Counted from the first letter of the stretch, positions 1-8,838 are shown. The stretch is DNA of 38,053 nt from an uncultured Planctomycetaceae bacterium (GCA_903912515.1 CAIWHS010000046.1:1-38053); one strand, 5' to 3'. Translations and numbers: made by a program. Notes: generated by a model from the letters alone, not told the origin.

Positions 1-198
1 ACTCACTTGGGCTTATCTTCAAAGGATGTTTTATCTGGTGCAAACTGGCTAACAACCCGATATTTTGCCGAATGGAATGCCCAAAATCTCACCACCACAC
101 AGGCTGGAATAAACCTTGCTAAATTAGTGGTTGAAGACGCGGAAATTGGCCATTTCAATCAGCTTTTCCAAACTCAACGCCCAGCATCGCTCATGTAA
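1..198 (+). CDS. Possible 3' end of an upstream plus-strand gene (partial, product unknown)
   Basis: The frame THLGLSSKDVLSGANWLTTRYFAEWNAQNLTTTQAGINLAKLVVEDAEIGHF... is open from the window edge to TAA at 196-198. Composition is protein-like. It overlaps the convergent toroid gene end by 25 nt. Confidence 0.35.
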   Translation, partial: THLGLSSKDVLSGANWLTTRYFAEWNAQNLTTTQAGINLAKLVVEDAEIGHFNQLFQTQRPASLM

Positions 199-1739
199 AG
201 TGGCAGGTGCCTGTAATAAACTTCCAAGGTCAAAAGGGCCAAGGAAGTCGTCATCAACCTGCCCCCTTCCTTCACTCCATGAGAATTGCCTTCCGGATTC
301 CAGCTTCCAGCCATACCGACTGGAGCACCTTTTGCCGACTTGGGCCCGCCAACCTGTTTATCAATCAGATAATCGCGAATCCCGCCACGCCCGTTGCGAT
401 TTGGGCCAAGGTTCCAAATATCCCAGCATTCATCCTGCTGCCCCATATGATGCATGGCTTGCGTTGCATAATATAGGTAGTAAATGTCACTATTTTTCGA
501 TGGTGAATTTTCAATGATTATCTTGGCCCCCTTCCGCAAGGCCTCATTATTTGGGCGTGTCCCAAGGTAAAGCCGGCATAACATTCCCGCTGCTGTCATC
601 GCAGGAGAGGTACCCTTGCCATCCTGATAACCGTAGCCCCCGTTTGCTTTGTCTAAACATTGGTCCAAAAAATGCTCAACCAGCTTATATCGCTCCGCTG
701 GCACACGTACGCCGGCCATTTGTGCGCTTTTCAGGGCCATGAACATCCAACCTGTGACTGACATATCCCCTTCTTGCTTGGGGGTGTACCGCCAGCCTCC
801 ACCTTTGGGATCCTGAAATTCGATCACATAAGATATGGCCCTTTGGGCTGAAGCTCTCAATTGGGGGTCACCGGTTAAACCGCAAGCCTCGCAAACCGCA
901 ATGGTTGCCAATGAATGAGCGTAGGCGTTCTCGTTGAACGCCCCAGACCGCTTATTCTGGTTCAGCATCAGAAAATTCAGCGCACGCTGCACCACAGCCG
1001 AGTGGTCCACCCGGGCCTTGCGGCCCCCGTCCATGGCCTCCTCAACCTTCTCGCTATTGGGTCGATGGGTTATTCCTGCTGCCAAAAACGGCAATACACC
1101 CAGTGCCGCGCCTGCCACATCGTTTTTAGTATTTCCCTGTAACTTGTCTATCGACCAAGAGCCATCCTTGTTCTGCGTGCCAGCAAGCCAACGCAACCCT
1201 CGCGCTACAGCGGCCTCGGATACCTCGCTGCCGCCCCCTTGGGTTAACGCCACCTTCTTGCCACCGCCAGATCGACCAACAATCCCCCCCGCGCTTTGAA
1301 CTCCTCCCAACCCGGCGGATTTGTCCGCCCCCAAGGCGTTACCGATGTCGCCCATCGCCTCAGGGCCCTGAAAAACCCCGGCCTCTAAGCCGGGCGGCGG
1401 CGGAATTGATGCATCATTCAATACCGTGGGAGCTTCATTCATTGTCCCTGTTGGTTCATTTTCCTTCAACGGGGCTACAACATCGTCCTTCATTTCCTCA
1501 GGCATGGGGTCCATGCCACCGATTTCTTTATCAGGATCGCCTACATCCTCAAAAAAGTCTGTCTTTTTTTCTTCAATTTTTTGGGCCACAGTCGCCTCAA
1601 GCCCAAGGTTCCCTACTTGATCCTCAGGAATGGGGCTGGGAACCAGGATTAAAATTGACAACAAAAACCCATGCATAACCAAGCTAACGCACCCGGCAAT
1701 TGCGGCTGGAAGGTAATGGTTTTGCATGTTAGGTGTCAC
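174..1739 (-). CDS. N-terminally anchored prenyltransferase/squalene-oxidase-repeat (alpha/alpha toroid) protein with TonB-like TM segment
   Basis: 521 aa. Start is GTG at 1739 or ATG at 1727. N-terminal TM AAIAGCVSLVMHGFLLSILILVP, acidic/proline-containing linker, then repeats such as GLRWLAGTQNKDGSWSIDK, ALNFLMLNQNKRSGAFNE, AISYVIEFQDPKGGGWRYTP and CLDKANGGYGYQDGKGTSPAMTAAG. Confidence 0.85.
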   Translation of the reverse strand: MTPNMQNHYLPAAIAGCVSLVMHGFLLSILILVPSPIPEDQVGNLGLEATVAQKIEEKKTDFFEDVGDPDKEIGGMDPMPEEMKDDVVAPLKENEPTGTMNEAPTVLNDASIPPPPGLEAGVFQGPEAMGDIGNALGADKSAGLGGVQSAGGIVGRSGGGKKVALTQGGGSEVSEAAVARGLRWLAGTQNKDGSWSIDKLQGNTKNDVAGAALGVLPFLAAGITHRPNSEKVEEAMDGGRKARVDHSAVVQRALNFLMLNQNKRSGAFNENAYAHSLATIAVCEACGLTGDPQLRASAQRAISYVIEFQDPKGGGWRYTPKQEGDMSVTGWMFMALKSAQMAGVRVPAERYKLVEHFLDQCLDKANGGYGYQDGKGTSPAMTAAGMLCRLYLGTRPNNEALRKGAKIIIENSPSKNSDIYYLYYATQAMHHMGQQDECWDIWNLGPNRNGRGGIRDYLIDKQVGGPKSAKGAPVGMAGSWNPEGNSHGVKEGGRLMTTSLALLTLEVYYRHLPLYMSDAGR

Positions 1740-1850
1740 CCAATTTGCTCGGTTTCAACCTTCTGACATTTAGGACACAGCTCGGGGAAGCTGTTGTTTA
1801 ATTCTAACCTCAATTCATTCAGCAGGAAAACGATGTTCCTTTTCCCCATG
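1736..1850 (-). CDS. Possible CPxC microprotein between the membrane protein and the toroid gene
   Basis: ATG at 1850 gives MGKRNIVFLLNELRLELNNSFPELCPKCQKVETEQIG. It overlaps the end of the upstream gene, and its TGA overlaps the GTG start of the toroid gene (GTGA). Confidence 0.3.
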
Positions 1851-3002
1851 ATTAAAACCCTTGCCAGTTCGGCCCGAAATGGCCTTAAAATCCTGCAAAT
1901 CGCCGTCCAAGTTCCCCAAATCAGTCCCTTCAAACCGGTGCTGTCTTCTTACTTTTTCCAGCCGTGCGCGCACGCGCTTGTCGCTCGAACCCATCCACCA
2001 AGTCATTCCCCAAACCAAAGCCAAAGCCAAGGCAAAACATCCTAAAATAATTGACAGCAAATCCCGTGGCCAAGTCCCCATATCAGCCAATGGCTTGGGA
2101 GGCTCAACTAGCCCCACCAATTCAGGACCAACCAAAAGGGGGCATTCCCTCTCCACCGGTTTACCCCCAACAGTTTTTGCCGCCTGGTACCGATAGGCTT
2201 TCAGAAAATACCCGGAAAAACGAACAGGGCGCTGCAAATTCTCCGCAGGTGCCAAATTTCCCCCCAATCTGGCCGTGATAACACAAACAGGGTTGGCACC
2301 GTAAAGGTCCTGAAAAACCCAAGATTCATAAAGCTCTCCAACCCCTTGCTTCACGGCTTCTGGCAAAGGCTCCAGCTTGCGAATACGCCGAACAACTCCT
2401 TCCCCACGCACAACCTGCCCTCGCAATCGGGCCGGACGGTTCATCAGGTCCCCGCGATGCATGTTTGTGTTGGCACCTCCAGCTTGCCAAAAGGCATCAA
2501 AATCAACGCGCCCTGCTTGAACAACCGCCTGCAAATAGGCACCGTAATCCGCTTCTCCAATTGGCTCCCGGTCGCGCACTTGGTCCAGTAAAAAATCACC
2601 TAACGGCATAACCCGCCCAGGATCAACAATCTGATACACCCCATATTGGTGGCCCAAATCCAAAAAACTGAGACAAGACAATAACGCTCCGTCGCCAATC
2701 GCCACTTGGGCTGCCGCTTGACCATGAACTGAGCCCAATAATATAGGCGAAACCAAACCGGGCGGGGCTTGAAGGTGCCAAACTGAAAAACCGTTTTCCC
2801 CACCCGAGGCTAATAAATTTAGTGAGCCAATTGCCCCAATCCGCCCTTCCCCAAAAGGGGCGGCAAGCAACAAGCTGGCCAGATGGCAAGGCTCGGGCCG
2901 AACCAGCCCTTCCTGCACACGGGCAACTGGATTTGCAAACACAAAGAATGGCAAAAGGAGAATAAAAAACAAGAACAGGCCCTGTTTGACGGCTTTCGCC
3001 AT
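1815..3002 (-). CDS. Hypothetical membrane-anchored protein (signal/TM at N-terminus, TM near C-terminus) of the Exb gene string
   Basis: ORF with likely start MAKAVKQGLFLFFILLLPFFVFANPVARVQEG at 3002, 1 nt after the upstream ExbD stop. C-terminal TM DLLSIILGCFALALALVWGMTWWMG. Confidence 0.75.
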   Translation of the reverse strand: MAKAVKQGLFLFFILLLPFFVFANPVARVQEGLVRPEPCHLASLLLAAPFGEGRIGAIGSLNLLASGGENGFSVWHLQAPPGLVSPILLGSVHGQAAAQVAIGDGALLSCLSFLDLGHQYGVYQIVDPGRVMPLGDFLLDQVRDREPIGEADYGAYLQAVVQAGRVDFDAFWQAGGANTNMHRGDLMNRPARLRGQVVRGEGVVRRIRKLEPLPEAVKQGVGELYESWVFQDLYGANPVCVITARLGGNLAPAENLQRPVRFSGYFLKAYRYQAAKTVGGKPVERECPLLVGPELVGLVEPPKPLADMGTWPRDLLSIILGCFALALALVWGMTWWMGSSDKRVRARLEKVRRQHRFEGTDLGNLDGDLQDFKAISGRTGKGFNHGEKEHRFPAE

Positions 3003-3003
3003 T

Positions 3004-3897
3004 TCACCGCCCTGCCTGATCAATTGGTTTTTGAAGGGCAATAACTGCTTTGCTAGGATCATCCGCTACCCGGTGGGCAGTAGCCCGGCAGGCATCAATG
3101 ACCAAAACCACCATCTCCCACTTGATTCCCGATGATGCCTGTAGCTTAATATTGATCCCCGCCCGACTTTTCGCTGCAGTTTTATCGTCACCAAAATGTG
3201 CCAAGAATGGGAGATTTAATTTGGCAACTAATTCCCTGTTAATCAAGTCACCCACTTTGGCATGATTACGCAAGTCCTCTTCAGGAATCACCAAGCTATC
3301 CCCTGCGCCTGAACCACTAATTTCTACCCGGCGAAGGTCACCATCCTCATTCGAGCGCAAAACCAAAGTTAAATTGGCTTCAAACTTGGGCGGGGTATCA
3401 CCTGCAGGAGGTGGCTCCTTACTTTGAGTGGCCGTTTGCTTATCGTCGGTTGGTGGCAAACTGAACGGGATCTCTGTCTCTTCGCCAGATGGAGACCGAA
3501 ATGTCATGATGAAAAAAAACAACAGTTGAAAAGTCATATCAAGCATAGGCGTGATCGGGATCACCGGATCGGGTAAGGAAGGTATCACCGCCCGGTGCTT
3601 CCTTTTTGCAAAATGGCCGTCACCAGCGAAATTGGTCCAGTCATTTTTGTTGGAAATACCACCCGCCGCAGCTTCCACAGGCACCGCAACCGAACCGGAA
3701 GAAACCTGCGCTGCAGGAGTTGCAACTGCCGCCACTACTTGGTTTTGCGGTGTTTCTCCCAAAGATTCAATCGTCAAAATTTCCAAACCACGTTGCTCTG
3801 CCAAGGCCCGAACTGCATCAGGGGAGTCGCCATCTAGAAAGCCCTCGATGGTGCGTCCCGAACGCGGATCAACTGCGGTGATCTTGAACCTTTCCAT
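3004..3897 (-). CDS. ExbD/TolR family protein with GspF-like N-terminal domain
   Basis: 297 aa. N-terminus MERFKITAVDPRSGRTIEGFLDGDSPDAVRALAEQRGLEILTIES. ExbD core VIPITPMLDMTFQLLFFFIMTFRSPSGEETEIPFSLP. Confidence 0.9.
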   Translation of the reverse strand: MERFKITAVDPRSGRTIEGFLDGDSPDAVRALAEQRGLEILTIESLGETPQNQVVAAVATPAAQVSSGSVAVPVEAAAGGISNKNDWTNFAGDGHFAKRKHRAVIPSLPDPVIPITPMLDMTFQLLFFFIMTFRSPSGEETEIPFSLPPTDDKQTATQSKEPPPAGDTPPKFEANLTLVLRSNEDGDLRRVEISGSGAGDSLVIPEEDLRNHAKVGDLINRELVAKLNLPFLAHFGDDKTAAKSRAGINIKLQASSGIKWEMVVLVIDACRATAHRVADDPSKAVIALQKPIDQAGR

Positions 3898-3942
3898 CTA
3901 CCGTTTCCCCGGCCTAAAGACCTTGAGCTGATTCAATCGCAA

Positions 3943-4623
3943 CTAGCGAGCAGCAGGTAACATCACGCCGTAATAAAGGTTAGTGAACTGGTTGCGTCTG
4001 CAAACTTCTGCCATTTGATGAACATCTTGGTATTCCACATCCTTGTCCGCCCTAATTCTTACCCGGCGCTCCACCTTCTGCCCCTTGGCATCTTTGGGTA
4101 AATCCTGCTGGGTCACCCGCAACCAATTCCCCACATCGACAAACCGATCCGGGTTAGGCCTTCTGCCTACCCCCTTGCGCAAGGTCATGGGATTAGGCTC
4201 GGTCAAAGTGACTACCATCGATTCGCCAGGTTTAAAATTGGCATCGGCCAACATCACTTGGCTACCGTCCTCCTTGAAAAGATTAAACAACCTCTCCGCG
4301 CGAAAATACCTTCCATCACCCAAAGTGGCTCGCAGCTCGCCCAATTCCTTTTCAGTTTTTTTCACCCATCGCCCACCGCTTTGGCTGAAAAACTGCTTCA
4401 CCGTACCGTCCCAGCCAATCAGGTTCAGAACAATCGGTTGGTCTGCGGTTTTGGAAGCGGGACGGGCCTCTTGGTTGACCGGAACCTGAATCTCCTGCTT
4501 GACCTGATCGGTGACAAAACGCACACAGATGATGAAAAACATGAGTAATTGCATCACCAAATCAAGTAACGGAGTCAGGTTGGGTTCTGCCACATCATTG
4601 CCACCACCCGAACCGGCGCTCAT
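3943..4623 (-). CDS. ExbD/TolR family protein
   Basis: MSAGSGGGNDVAEPNLTPLLDLVMQLLMFFIICVRFVTDQVKQEIQVP. GGAGAG ribosome-binding site upstream of ATG at 4623. Confidence 0.9.
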   Translation of the reverse strand: MSAGSGGGNDVAEPNLTPLLDLVMQLLMFFIICVRFVTDQVKQEIQVPVNQEARPASKTADQPIVLNLIGWDGTVKQFFSQSGGRWVKKTEKELGELRATLGDGRYFRAERLFNLFKEDGSQVMLADANFKPGESMVVTLTEPNPMTLRKGVGRRPNPDRFVDVGNWLRVTQQDLPKDAKGQKVERRVRIRADKDVEYQDVHQMAEVCRRNQFTNLYYGVMLPAAR

Positions 4624-4642
4624 GGCGATCTCTCCGGAAAAG

Positions 4643-5521
4643 TTAGCGGCCACTCGGGGGAATTTGACCGGAAACACCAGAAGCAGGCGTTGTGCCAGAT
4701 GCTTTGCGCATGGCGCTATATACTTGGGTAAGCAGGTCCATAGCCGTGTTGTTAACCTCCACCGTCAATTGGATCAATCGCTTGCTAAAAAAAGTGAAAA
4801 AGAAAATGGCTGGAACCGCCACGCCCACACCCATGAGTGTCACTACCAAGGCATGGGAAATATCACCCGCCAAAGACTTCGTGTCGACATTTCCAGAACT
4901 AGTACCCAATTTTTGAAAGCTATTGATCATCCCATAAACGGTACCGACAAGTCCTAAAAGCGGGCCCAACTGCCCTATAACTGCCATGAAAGAAATGATC
5001 AATTCTTTGCCAGCCCTGAACTCCTCAACTTTTCGGCTCATCGCCTCCGATGCTTCATCCAGTCCGTACTGCAATTTTGGCAAACCAGCCGATAGCGCCC
5101 TGGCCAAAAGGGATGGATTCTCAGCCAAAAGGGCCTGCGCTTGGCTAAACTGCCGCGCATTTACCTGCTTGGAAAACTCCTCAACCAATTCGGCCGGAGT
5201 CGCCGCGCTAAGTCGCAACTCCATTAAAAGAAATACCGACAAAGCCACCATGCTGATGGAAATCACCCCCATCAACAAACTCCAACCCACCCCAGCCGAT
5301 TCAAAGGCGTGAGCTATGAAACTCTTCGAAGATTTGTCGCCCCCATCTGCGGGAGCGGATATTTCGGGTGTGCTGGCATCCTGAGCATGCACCTGGCTCA
5401 CCAGAGGATCAACGGTCAAAAGGGCCAGAATGGCTAAGAGCGGACAAAAAACAAAAAGCCTAACAAATTTCCCGCTAAAAAAACTCCATCCGCCCTTCTG
5501 TTCGCAGGATAGCATCATCAT
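4643..5521 (-). CDS. MotA/TolQ/ExbB proton channel family protein
   Basis: 292 aa. N-terminal signal/TM segment, then GVISISMVALSVFLLMELRL ... FMAVIGQLGPLLGLVGTVYGMINSFQKLG ... ISHALVVTLMGVGVAVPAIFFFTFF. Confidence 0.93.
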   Translation of the reverse strand: MMMLSCEQKGGWSFFSGKFVRLFVFCPLLAILALLTVDPLVSQVHAQDASTPEISAPADGGDKSSKSFIAHAFESAGVGWSLLMGVISISMVALSVFLLMELRLSAATPAELVEEFSKQVNARQFSQAQALLAENPSLLARALSAGLPKLQYGLDEASEAMSRKVEEFRAGKELIISFMAVIGQLGPLLGLVGTVYGMINSFQKLGTSSGNVDTKSLAGDISHALVVTLMGVGVAVPAIFFFTFFSKRLIQLTVEVNNTAMDLLTQVYSAMRKASGTTPASGVSGQIPPSGR

Positions 5522-5762
5522 CCCCGGCCCTCAATTTGGTTGACCTGCATCCACGTGGGACCATGCTGCCAACAAGTTTGGCAACCAAGCATGCCATGGG
5601 ACCAAATTCCAGAGACCGGCTTTCCCAAAAGGAAACCGCATCTCAAAAAATTATAGGGTCGAATGCGAATTCAACCTATTCTGGGGCTCGAGTCAAGCGA
5701 CATGGTTCAAAAACTGCCAAAGCAGCAAAAGTGGGGTAACCGAGCCAAGAAAAGAAATTCCC

Positions 5763-6701
5763 CTAAACGCAGGCCAGCCGCTTGCGGAAATGCTCCAAAG
5801 TCCTTGCCAAACCGTCTCGCCTTGAAACTTTGGGCTCCCATCCCAAAATCTGACGGGCACGCGTTATGTCTGGTTGGCGAATCTTGGGGTCATCTTGGGG
5901 TAGTGGCTTGAAATCAAGCTTGCTTTTCGACCCGGACAGCTCCAATATTTCCTCAGCAAATTGCAAAATGGTGATCTCGGAAGGGTTACCGATATTCACC
6001 GGGAAAGGCGTGTCAGATTCCATCAAACGCACAATTCCGTCCACCAAATCTGAAACATGGCAGAAACTTCTGGTTTGTTTCCCGTCTCCATAAATGGTTA
6101 ATGGGTCGCCCCGCAGTGCCTGCCCCATGAAATTAGGCAACACCCGCCCATCATCAAGTCGCATTCGGTCGCCATAAGTATTGAAAATCCGAACAATACG
6201 AGTTTCCATGCCGTGGTGACGGTGATAGGCCATCACCATCGCCTCTGCAAAACGCTTGGCCTCATCGTAAACCCCGCGAACCCCGATGGGGTTCACATTG
6301 CCCCAATAGTCTTCTCGTTGCGGATGGATTTCCGGGTCCCCATAAACTTCCGAGGTACTCGCAAGCAAGAAACGAGCTCCTTTGGCCCTGGCCAAACCAA
6401 GCATATTGTGGGTGCCAAGCGATCCAACCTTCAAAGTTTGAATGGGTAGTAGAAGGTAATCCACAGGGCTGGCTGGTGATGCAAAATGTAGAATGCGATC
6501 TATTTTTTCATCCAAGAAAAGCGGCGTTGAAACATCGTGTTCGATAAACCGAAAGTCTGTTCGCCCCACCAAATGTTCGATATTGTCCTTTTGGCCAGTT
6601 ATGAAGTTGTCGACAGCCAAAACCCGATTGCCTTCTGCCAAATAGCGATCACACAGGTGTGATCCAACAAAACCTGCGCCACCAGATATAAGAATATTCA
6701 T
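5763..6701 (-). CDS. UDP-glucuronate decarboxylase-like SDR (NAD-dependent sugar epimerase/dehydratase family)
   Basis: [44 protein letters not shown] ... [44 protein letters not shown]. Confidence 0.92.
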   Translation of the reverse strand: MNILISGGAGFVGSHLCDRYLAEGNRVLAVDNFITGQKDNIEHLVGRTDFRFIEHDVSTPLFLDEKIDRILHFASPASPVDYLLLPIQTLKVGSLGTHNMLGLARAKGARFLLASTSEVYGDPEIHPQREDYWGNVNPIGVRGVYDEAKRFAEAMVMAYHRHHGMETRIVRIFNTYGDRMRLDDGRVLPNFMGQALRGDPLTIYGDGKQTRSFCHVSDLVDGIVRLMESDTPFPVNIGNPSEITILQFAEEILELSGSKSKLDFKPLPQDDPKIRQPDITRARQILGWEPKVSRRDGLARTLEHFRKRLACV

Positions 6702-6772
6702 CTAGGTCGGTTCCAAAAATTAAGAAGTGGACTCTATCTAAAAAAGCTACAATTCAATTATGCTCTATAATT

Positions 6773-6895
6773 AATAAACGAATTGAATTGTGGGATGGGG
6801 CCAACTTTTTTCCTTAAAGATTAGTAATCTTTCAACTGTTCCCTATTCCTCACAACCAATAAATAACCAAATGGGTTAGAATAAACGAATTGAAT
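6773..6895. repeat. Direct repeat AATAAACGAATTGAAT x2 plus inverted copy in the intergenic region
   Basis: Identical 16-mers at 6773-6788 and 6880-6895. caattcaatt at 6750-6759 is the exact inverted complement of aattgaattg at 6781-6790. Confidence 0.85.
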
Positions 6896-6976
6896 GCTTT
6901 TAAAGGGTTCAATTAGTAACCGGTAAAACAGCCAACAGCAAAAATAGCCAAAGATTGCAAAAAAAGGATTACTTCT

Positions 6977-7435
6977 ATGCCAGCGGCCAACTCATCAAGA
7001 GCCAAGGTTTTGATTGCCGATGATAACCCACCAGGTGCCGAACTCCTAGAAGCCTATCTAGCCGATCAGCCCTATGAAACCAAAGTTGCATTTAATGGTG
7101 ACGAGGCTTTGGATATCGCCAAAACTTGGAAACCAGACTTGGTTCTTTTGGATGTGATGATGCCGCGTATTAGTGGCTTTGAAGTTTGCGCAAAATTGCG
7201 GGAAGACCCTACCACCCGAGAAATCGGGGTGATTATGGTCACCGCGTTGGACCAACCAGGCGATATTGACCGTGCGGTACAATCGGGCACCGATGACCTT
7301 TTAACAAAGCCCGTTTCCAAGGCGGATCTCATGGCCCGCTTGGCAACCCTGCTAGATGTGGTCCGCAAGGGCCCCACAAGTGCCATGGAACGCTCTTTGC
7401 GCTATATCCAAAGCGTAGAAAGAGCTGGAGCCTGA
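6977..7435 (+). CDS. Stand-alone response regulator (CheY-like receiver)
   Basis: VLIADDNPPGAELLEAYL, VLLDVMMPRISGFEV, MVTAL, LLTKP: the receiver Asp pair, phosphoacceptor Asp, Thr and Lys are present. AAGGA upstream of ATG. Confidence 0.92.
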   Translation: MPAANSSRAKVLIADDNPPGAELLEAYLADQPYETKVAFNGDEALDIAKTWKPDLVLLDVMMPRISGFEVCAKLREDPTTREIGVIMVTALDQPGDIDRAVQSGTDDLLTKPVSKADLMARLATLLDVVRKGPTSAMERSLRYIQSVERAGA

Positions 7436-7438
7436 TTC

Positions 7439-8719
7439 ATGCAAAATACATCTAAGGTTAATTCCCCCCGGCCTGATTGGTTGGAAGGGAGCAGGGTGAT
7501 TTTGTCACCTGGTAAATCACGGCTTTTTTACAACCGACACCCTTGGGTTTTTCCCGGAGCAATTGCCAGCATTGTCGGTTCGCCCGCCGATGGATCCGTG
7601 GTTGCTCTGCTTTCGCACACCAACAAATTTGTCGGCTGGGGCATCTTCAACAGCAAAAGCAAAGTTCGGGTTAGAGTTTACAGCTGGAATCCGCAAGAAA
7701 AACCCGGTGAAAGCCTTTTCCGAATTCGAATTCGGGAAGCAATCCTTCTCCGCCAAAATCTGGGCATGCTGGATAACAAATCGGGTTGCCGTTTAATTAG
7801 CAGCGAAGGGGATTTTCTTTCCGGCCTCACGGTGGATCAATATGCCGGGTGGCTGGTAATGCAGGTCTCTTCCTTGGGAATGGGCCAACGCGAAGAATTG
7901 TTGGCAAAGCTGCTTGTTGAAGAATCCAAAGGCATTATCGCCCCAAAGGGCATCGTTGTTCGCCACGAAAAAAGTATGAGTCGCCTCGAAGGGATGGAGG
8001 GCGAAGACAAAACCATTTGGGGAGAACCACCGCCAGAACAGCTCGAATACATGGAAGAAGGAATAAAGCTTTTGGTCCAACCACTTACAGGACAAAAAAC
8101 TGGGGCCTACCTCGACCAGCGAGCGAACCGTCGCGAAGTCGGCCGTTTTGCCGCTGGTAAAACTATGCTCGATGCTTTTTGCTACGCAGGCGGTTTCGGC
8201 CTTCAAGCAGCCAAGCAGGGCGCAATTTCGGTTGTTGGCATCGATCAATCTGAAATAGCACTCGGATTAGCCAAAAAACATGCCGAATTGAACGGCTTGG
8301 CCGATCGCATGACTTGGACTCGGGCCGATGTGTTCGAAGAACTTGCCCGCCGGGAAGAAGCTGGAGAATCTTACGGCGTGGTAGTCCTAGACCCCCCAAA
8401 ATTCGCCCAAGCCAAAACCGCTGTCGAAGAAGCACTTCGCGGCTACCGCAGGCTTTACACCTTGGGAATGCGCCTCACCGAATCCAACGGCATTTTAGTT
8501 GTCTGTTGCTGCACCGGCCTCATCACTTGGGATATGCTCGAAAATCTGGTTGAACAAGTTGGAGCCGAGGAGCGCCGCAACATCCGCATCTTGCAAAAAT
8601 TAGGCCCATCTCCCGACCATCCAGTGGCAGCAAGTTGCCGGGAATCGGCTTACCTAAAGTGCCTGGTGCTGCATTTGGGGGAAAAATCAGCTCCACGGCC
8701 CAGTTTTTCCCCTGGATAA
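7439..8719 (+). CDS. Class I SAM-dependent rRNA methyltransferase, RlmI-like (PUA + methyltransferase)
   Basis: GKSRLFYNRHPWVFPGAI ... TGQKTGAYLDQRANRREVGRFAAGKTMLDAFCYAGGFGLQAAKQGA ... VVVLDPPKFAQ. Confidence 0.92.
   Translation: MQNTSKVNSPRPDWLEGSRVILSPGKSRLFYNRHPWVFPGAIASIVGSPADGSVVALLSHTNKFVGWGIFNSKSKVRVRVYSWNPQEKPGESLFRIRIREAILLRQNLGMLDNKSGCRLISSEGDFLSGLTVDQYAGWLVMQVSSLGMGQREELLAKLLVEESKGIIAPKGIVVRHEKSMSRLEGMEGEDKTIWGEPPPEQLEYMEEGIKLLVQPLTGQKTGAYLDQRANRREVGRFAAGKTMLDAFCYAGGFGLQAAKQGAISVVGIDQSEIALGLAKKHAELNGLADRMTWTRADVFEELARREEAGESYGVVVLDPPKFAQAKTAVEEALRGYRRLYTLGMRLTESNGILVVCCCTGLITWDMLENLVEQVGAEERRNIRILQKLGPSPDHPVAASCRESAYLKCLVLHLGEKSAPRPSFSPG
7720..7735. repeat. 16-bp perfect palindrome CCGAATTCGAATTCGG inside rlmI-like gene
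   Basis: Sequence equals its own reverse complement. Confidence 0.9.
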
Positions 8720-8838
8720 TAAACCACAAACTTAACTATTGCCTGTCCACCGAAACTCATGCGATTATAGGGCGGTACTAGATTAGGCTGGTTAATCAGA
8801 TAATAAGAAGGCTTTTTCCCTTTTGGAGTTTTGCCGTC

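Noticed and set aside
5536-5739. 67-aa plus ORF in the gap upstream of the exb gene string
   Set aside because: No recognisable domain and low-information composition; the region more likely contains the exb promoter.
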